NCBI GenBank assembly: GCA_018304505.1
Contig: JAGVWA010000014.1
Location: 1-54,204 of the forward strand
Length of the DNA stretch: 54,204 nucleotides
Direction of reading: 5' to 3'
From: Nanobdellati archaeon
GTDB taxonomy: Archaea > B1Sed10-29 > JAGVWA01
Below are positions 50,418-54,204 of this stretch, in pieces. Under the pieces are notes generated by a model that searched no databases, had not been told where the DNA came from, and was given only the letters and a program-made list of their open reading frames with translations. Made by a program: the position numbers and the translations under genes. Positions within the stretch are counted from its first letter, which is position 1. Each line of letters starts with the position of its first letter.

Positions 50418-51942
50418 GCCCTATGAGTGTCATGGCTTGCTCTAATTTGGAAGACCTTGCAATGGCCAAAACACGGAGGGCCTGCGAGGCCATTTCAGCA
50501 TGCTGCGCTTCAAAATCCGTAATTGCATCATGAGTGAGCTTTACTCGCCGGCCATGCTGGTTTATGTAATGCGTGGACTTCTCAATAACTTCTTCAAAGG
50601 CACCCTTGGTGTAAAACACCTTGCCGCGGGTTCCTGCGCGGTTTGCGGGCCTGACTTGCACGGTCATCATTTTTCGCTCTGCATCAAACGGGTTTTCCTG
50701 TACGCGTTCATAATCACTGATGTCTAGCCGCGCTTTTTTTGCCGCCACGAGCAAGGAGATCTCTGTCGGGTCGCCTAGCGGTTTTGGGGTGATGTGTGAA
50801 TTGTTGCATAGCGCGCCTGCTGTCAATACCTCGGTGAGGCTTTCCGATGCATATTTTCTGTTCTTATGCAGGAATGAGCCTCTGGTGTCGTATCCAGCGC
50901 CTGTAATGTGGATCAGTTTTTGGTCAGTATACACATGCGTTACGGTCATCTCGTTCTTCGTCAGGGTCCCGGTTTTGTCTGTGCAGATTACGGTTGTTGC
51001 CCCAAGGGTTTCTACTGCTGGCAGTTTCCTGACAATCGCATTTTGTCTAGCCATTTTCTGTAGCCCTATGGCTAGCGTTATCGTCAGTATGGCTGGCAGG
51101 CCCTCAGGAATGGCTGCCACGGCGAGGCTAACGGACAGCAAAAACAGCTCTAGCAGGGGGATCTGCCTCAAGAGCCCGATAAAGAAGATCAGCGCCAGAA
51201 TTGCAAACACGATTGCCGTAATGGTCTTACCCGTTGCCTGAATTTCCTTCTGCAGCGGAGTTACCTTCTCTGGCTTTTCCAAAACAAAGGAAGCGATTTT
51301 CCCAATTTCGGTGTTCATGCCGGTCGCAGTGACTAAGCCAAGGCCGCGGCCATACGTTATTATGGTGTTCTTGTAGCACATGTTTGTTCTGTCAGCCACT
51401 AGTGTTGAAATGGGCAACGGATCCCTGTTTTTGCCTATCGGGCTTGACTCCCCGGTAAGCATTGATTCGTCTGCCTGCAGGCTTGCAGATTCGATGATGC
51501 GGCAGTCTGCCGGCACTATTGTGCCTTGTTCCAGCACAACGACGTCGCCCGGAACGATGTGCTCTGAATTGATTTTTTGCTCGCGCCCGTCCCTGATTAC
51601 TATGGCGAGGGGCGTTGCTGCCTTCTTCAGGGCCTCAATGGCCCGCTCTGCCTTGTACTCCTGCACAAGCCCAAGCAATGCGTTCAGGAAAACGATAGCC
51701 ATAATGACTATGGTGTCCTTGAGGTCTCCAAGCAGGGCAGTCACGAGGGCGGCTATTACGAGGATGGCTACAAAAAGGTTTTGGAACTGTGAGATGAACA
51801 GTCCAATGATGGTCGGCCTTGGAGGCTCCTGAAACGCGTTTTTGCCGTACAATGCTTGGCGCTCTGCTGCATGTTTTTCGTTAAGCCCATTGAGGGTTGT
51901 TTCGAGCTCCTGTAAAACCTCACTGACGGACAGATGGTGCAT
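50395..51942 (-). CDS. P-type calcium-transporting ATPase, N-terminal fragment
   Basis: This 515-residue frame holds the first two-thirds of a P2A (SERCA/PMCA-like) ATPase: the N-terminal cation domain, the actuator loop with LTGES, PEGLPA in the fourth helix, the phosphorylation site CTDKTGTLTKNEMT and the nucleotide domain with KGAFEEV. It ends after TLIG with an unrelated HDRPPTT tail. A small deletion (consistent with loss of 8 bases of a GLVG-like segment) near 50405-50415 breaks the reading frame from its partner. Substrate is inferred from family resemblance. Confidence 0.9.
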   Translation of the reverse strand: MHHLSVSEVLQELETTLNGLNEKHAAERQALYGKNAFQEPPRPTIIGLFISQFQNLFVAILVIAALVTALLGDLKDTIVIMAIVFLNALLGLVQEYKAERAIEALKKAATPLAIVIRDGREQKINSEHIVPGDVVVLEQGTIVPADCRIIESASLQADESMLTGESSPIGKNRDPLPISTLVADRTNMCYKNTIITYGRGLGLVTATGMNTEIGKIASFVLEKPEKVTPLQKEIQATGKTITAIVFAILALIFFIGLLRQIPLLELFLLSVSLAVAAIPEGLPAILTITLAIGLQKMARQNAIVRKLPAVETLGATTVICTDKTGTLTKNEMTVTHVYTDQKLIHITGAGYDTRGSFLHKNRKYASESLTEVLTAGALCNNSHITPKPLGDPTEISLLVAAKKARLDISDYERVQENPFDAERKMMTVQVRPANRAGTRGKVFYTKGAFEEVIEKSTHYINQHGRRVKLTHDAITDFEAQHAEMASQALRVLAIARSSKLEQAMTLIGHDRPPTT

Positions 51943-52023
51943 GAAATAGGAACTCTGTGGGCCTTTTTATAGTTTCAGTATATAGTTTCAATATTAAGCC
52001 GTCTGCAGGCGCGTTAAAAACAT

Positions 52024-52048
52024 AAAAAGGGGCGATCATTGGATCGCC
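52024..52048 (-). terminator. Hairpin terminator after DUF378 gene
   Basis: On the minus strand GGCGATC/GATCGCC forms a hairpin (52031-52048) followed by CCCCTTTTT. It lies about 84 bp after the DUF378 stop. Confidence 0.45.
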
Positions 52049-52131
52049 AGCTTGTTCGGGTTGTTTGGGTTGCTTATGGTTTTGGTTGCGTGCTTACATA
52101 CCAATGGATGTGCATGTGGTTGCTGTGTGGT

Positions 52132-52347
52132 TTACATGTACATATCTTTGACCATCCATAGTGCGGATAGGCCTACGAGGATGTAGACGACCCATTCTAC
52201 TTGTGGCCAAGATCCCAGAATCATGTTAACGATGTTCCAGTTGGATCCTGCGAATCCACCGACGCCGACAAGGCCCCAGTTCAGTCCTCCGATTAGCAAG
52301 AGGATCTTGGCTGCCATGCCGATTCCATCCTTCTCTTTCTTTGCCAT
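52132..52347 (-). CDS. DUF378 family small membrane protein
   Basis: DUF378 proteins are short two-helix membrane proteins of unknown role found in many prokaryotes. The 71-residue protein has the family motif LIGGLNWGLVGVGGF and a second helix ending in SALWMVKDMYM. A TATA box near 52378 fits a short leader. Confidence 0.88.
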   Translation of the reverse strand: MAKKEKDGIGMAAKILLLIGGLNWGLVGVGGFAGSNWNIVNMILGSWPQVEWVVYILVGLSALWMVKDMYM

Positions 52348-52447
52348 ATATTAGCACCTCCAAGCTAAAGACCCGCCAGGGGTATATAAAGCTTTCGTTA
52401 TTCACGATGGTTCCATCGTTGTTTAACGTTTGGGTTGTGTTGTAGTC

Positions 52448-52741
52448 TTAACACCAGTGGTGGTGCTTTTTCGTGACCTTCTTAATGCCCCATAACGTGA
52501 CTAATAGTGCCAGCCATGGGAACGTGACTGCGATGTACTTGAGTTCACTTAAGAGCCATAGCACGCTTATTATGAGCACTGCCCATGAGAACCACTTGTG
52601 ACCCAATCCTCCATGTCCGCTAAATTCGGCGCACATGCAGGGGTCGCATCCGCACACAGGGCAAGCCCCGGTGCTCATCATGCTTGTGCTTGCTTGTTTG
52701 CCCGTGCTTCGAGCGCTTCTTCTAGTTGTTTTTCTTGCCAT
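52448..52741 (-). CDS. Small membrane protein with Cys-rich zinc-like motif
   Basis: This is a 97-residue protein with a basic Ser/Thr-rich N-terminus, a Cys cluster CPVCGCDPCMC that could bind zinc or iron-sulfur, and two membrane helices (about 50-65 and 68-85), ending KKHHHWC. The family is unknown. It lies between DUF378 and aIF1A. Confidence 0.65.
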   Translation of the reverse strand: MARKTTRRSARSTGKQASTSMMSTGACPVCGCDPCMCAEFSGHGGLGHKWFSWAVLIISVLWLLSELKYIAVTFPWLALLVTLWGIKKVTKKHHHWC

Positions 52742-52856
52742 AAGTATACCTCCTCATTTTTGTTTTCTAATTCAAGGAAAGGCCGTGGTGGTTTAAAAAG
52801 CTTTCTCAAAAACAAGTTTGTGCCGAGTTTGTACAGGCCACGTCTTGGGAGCTGGC

Positions 52857-53207
52857 TTAGAGGCCCTGCAGCAGGCCCCTTCTCCTGAGCTGCTCAACTT
52901 CGGTTTGCCAGTACCTGTGCACGATGTTGCACTTCTTGTCGCCTTCGACTGGCCAGGGTTCAATCAAAACATAATCATCAACGCGCACCCACATTCGCCT
53001 GCGCTTTGCTCCGGGTATCCTGCCCATTCTGATTTTGCCGTCAGCGCACCTAACCGTCATTCTCATGCCGCCGTGCAGGGCCTCGACAAGGCCCATGATT
53101 TCACCCGGCCTGGGAAGCCTAACCCTGTGCTCTGTCTCGTCGGTGGTGCCTGTTTTTGGCTTTCTGCCAGTTGCCTGGCCGCTTTTTCTTCGAACGAATT
53201 TCCTCAT
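52857..53207 (-). CDS. eif1a: Translation initiation factor aIF1A
   Basis: aIF1A binds the A site of the small subunit in initiation. The 116-residue protein has a basic N-tail, an OB fold (PRPGEIMGLVEALHGGMRM, MGRIPGAKRRRMWVRVDDYV) and a short C-tail. It is the third gene after aIF2-beta and DUF424. In other archaea aIF1A usually precedes rio1, which here is at 36610. Confidence 0.97.
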   Translation of the reverse strand: MRKFVRRKSGQATGRKPKTGTTDETEHRVRLPRPGEIMGLVEALHGGMRMTVRCADGKIRMGRIPGAKRRRMWVRVDDYVLIEPWPVEGDKKCNIVHRYWQTEVEQLRRRGLLQGL

Positions 53208-53211
53208 GTCT

Positions 53212-53499
53212 TCACCATTTGAATATCATTGCGTATGGCACGCCTTGCACTGTGCTGTACTCTGCTATTAGGCCTTTTTCTTTTAAAACCTTGATGATTT
53301 CTGGCCCGGTAATCATTACGTTGCTGTGCCTTTGCACCAGTTCTATGGCTTCCCCGGTGTTGATTTCGCGGTCTTTGTAAAAGCCTGCCTTGACCTCGAG
53401 TTTCTTGTTGCCCTCGTTGAAGGCCTCCCCGATGAGGTTTTTGTCGCAAATCCCCATGACTTGGTTGTTGACCTTTGAGTAGAATAGCGAATTTTTCAA
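53212..53499 (-). CDS. DUF424 family protein
   Basis: DUF424 is an archaeal family of unknown function, often beside translation factors. The 95-residue protein has the family pattern (VMGICDKNLIGEAFNEG, AIELVQRHSNVMITG, GVPYAMIF). It starts 1 bp after aIF2-beta ends and precedes aIF1A by 4 bp, so all three are co-transcribed. Confidence 0.88.
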   Translation of the reverse strand: MKNSLFYSKVNNQVMGICDKNLIGEAFNEGNKKLEVKAGFYKDREINTGEAIELVQRHSNVMITGPEIIKVLKEKGLIAEYSTVQGVPYAMIFKW

Positions 53500-53500
53500 T

Positions 53501-53911
53501 TTAGATCGCCTTTACAGGTGCGCGCGCGCCGCATACTTCGCATCGCTTGTGCTTTACGCCACCGAAGGCCACGAGGTCCGTATCTGGTTTTTTGCACTCT
53601 GCGCAGATTACGTATTCATCAATGTACCTTTTGAGCCGTGAATTCAGCGCGTCTGGCCTGTGTTTTCCCTTTAGCAATCCGCGTTTCTGGTCAAGGTCCC
53701 CCGATGTGGCGAATTCCTTTGATAAATATTTCATTAAGTGCAGCGGGTCCCGTCGCAGCTTTAGGGCAACGTCTTCGAAATTCCTAATCATGGTCTGGTT
53801 GCCCTGAATAAAGCTCTCGAATTCAGGGGGCTCAAACCGCTCGCTGCTTTTGACCTTGTCTGGCAGGTTCGCGTATAGACTGTCCAATAGTTCTGCATAA
53901 CTCGATGTCAT
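53501..53911 (-). CDS. eif2b: Translation initiation factor aIF2 subunit beta
   Basis: aIF2-beta is part of the factor that delivers initiator tRNA. The 136-residue protein has the central alpha/beta domain (QTMIRNFEDVALKLRRD, HLMKYLSKEFATSGDLD) and a C-terminal zinc ribbon (CAECKKPDT, CEVCGARAP). ATG 53911 gives MTSSYAELLDSLYA. First gene of the aIF2-beta/DUF424/aIF1A operon. Confidence 0.97.
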   Translation of the reverse strand: MTSSYAELLDSLYANLPDKVKSSERFEPPEFESFIQGNQTMIRNFEDVALKLRRDPLHLMKYLSKEFATSGDLDQKRGLLKGKHRPDALNSRLKRYIDEYVICAECKKPDTDLVAFGGVKHKRCEVCGARAPVKAI

Positions 53912-53987
53912 AAAGAGCACCTTCTAGTCTACTTAGTGCACCGCGGTATTTAAAAGCGTTTACGTAATAGCCGCGAAAATAATCAGC

Positions 53988-54204
53988 TTATGCCTTCATC
54001 GCTTTTGCGATGTTCTCTGGCAATTCACGTATTGCGCTTTCAATGTTGTCTAGTTTGTTGTGCGTTTTTTTCATGCCGTCATCCAGTTGGTCCATTTTGT
54101 GTCCGAGGTTTTGCATGATTCCGGGGAGTGGTTTGAGGTATTCTACGCTTTTTTCAAATTGTTTGAGTTGTAGGGCTTGTGATGCGTGCATTTTGTCTGG
54201 GATG
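53988..54204 (-). CDS. Coiled-coil protein, N-terminus possibly beyond window
   Basis: At least 67 residues form a helical coiled coil (MHASQALQLKQFEKSVEYLK, then amphipathic stretches). The frame is open to the window edge (54204), so ATG 54191 may be internal. No family is recognised. Confidence 0.5.
   Translation of the reverse strand, partial: IPDKMHASQALQLKQFEKSVEYLKPLPGIMQNLGHKMDQLDDGMKKTHNKLDNIESAIRELPENIAKAMKA

Overview
The window is archaeal chromosomal DNA. Diagnostic genes are both topoisomerase VI subunits, SMC, Spt5, SecE, an FtsZ of archaeal/bacterial type, the L11-L1-L10-P1 stalk operon, eL21, RpoF, aIF2-beta, aIF1A, RIO1, a Dim2/Pno1-type KH protein, an IdsA-type prenyl synthase, an archaeosine enzyme and AdoMet decarboxylase. 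Most genes have a TATA box about 22-30 nt before the start codon or before a short leader, and many appear leaderless. tRNA introns in the T-loop as well as at 37/38, and many short lineage-specific genes, suggest a DPANN-type lineage (for example Micrarchaeota or Diapherotrites). That placement is inference.

Layout: 1-2402 secreted subtilase (cut by the window edge) and a small anchored partner; 2488-7443 SMC, a membrane-bound winged-helix protein and a coiled-coil protein; 7485-9454 sulfur-transfer genes (E1-like, ThiI PP-loop, small companion); 9493-11643 a protein with four TBP half-repeats, one membrane segment and an outer domain; 12136-17267 (minus) ftsZ-secE-spt5-L11-small gene-L1-L10-P1; 17414-20390 tRNA-Ser and tRNA-Thr with hairpin-rich DNA, and membrane proteins; 20899-22918 eL21-rpoF-DUF655-ksgA; 22923-24175 four tandem small genes; 24238-29820 archaeosine, transport, hydrolase and polyamine genes; 32028-37335 (minus) rio1-HAD-KH-top6B-top6A and a HTH gene; 37428-44155 accessory DNA rich in small genes, broken genes and an intron-rich tRNA-Leu; 44269-51942 prenyl synthase, tRNA-His, DEAD-box helicase, a secreted protein and a frameshifted Ca-type ATPase; 52132-53911 small membrane proteins and aIF1A-DUF424-aIF2-beta.

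Three things stand out. First, the 716-residue protein carries two complete TBP modules on the cytoplasmic side of a membrane anchor, which suggests a membrane-tethered TATA-binding regulator. Second, at least twelve unrelated-looking small genes (73-124 aa) all encode Met-Trp at the N-terminus, four in one tandem array, three in another, and one inside the ribosomal stalk operon. Third, the tRNA genes carry unusual introns: T-loop introns in tRNA-His and tRNA-Leu (the latter 155 nt, built of hairpins), a D-loop insertion in tRNA-Thr, and hairpin modules shared between the tRNA-Leu intron and the DNA after tRNA-Ser and tRNA-Thr.

Several genes look broken or misassembled: a P-type ATPase frameshift, a KsgA with no usable start, a metallopeptidase with one in-frame TGA, and a frameshifted basic protein.
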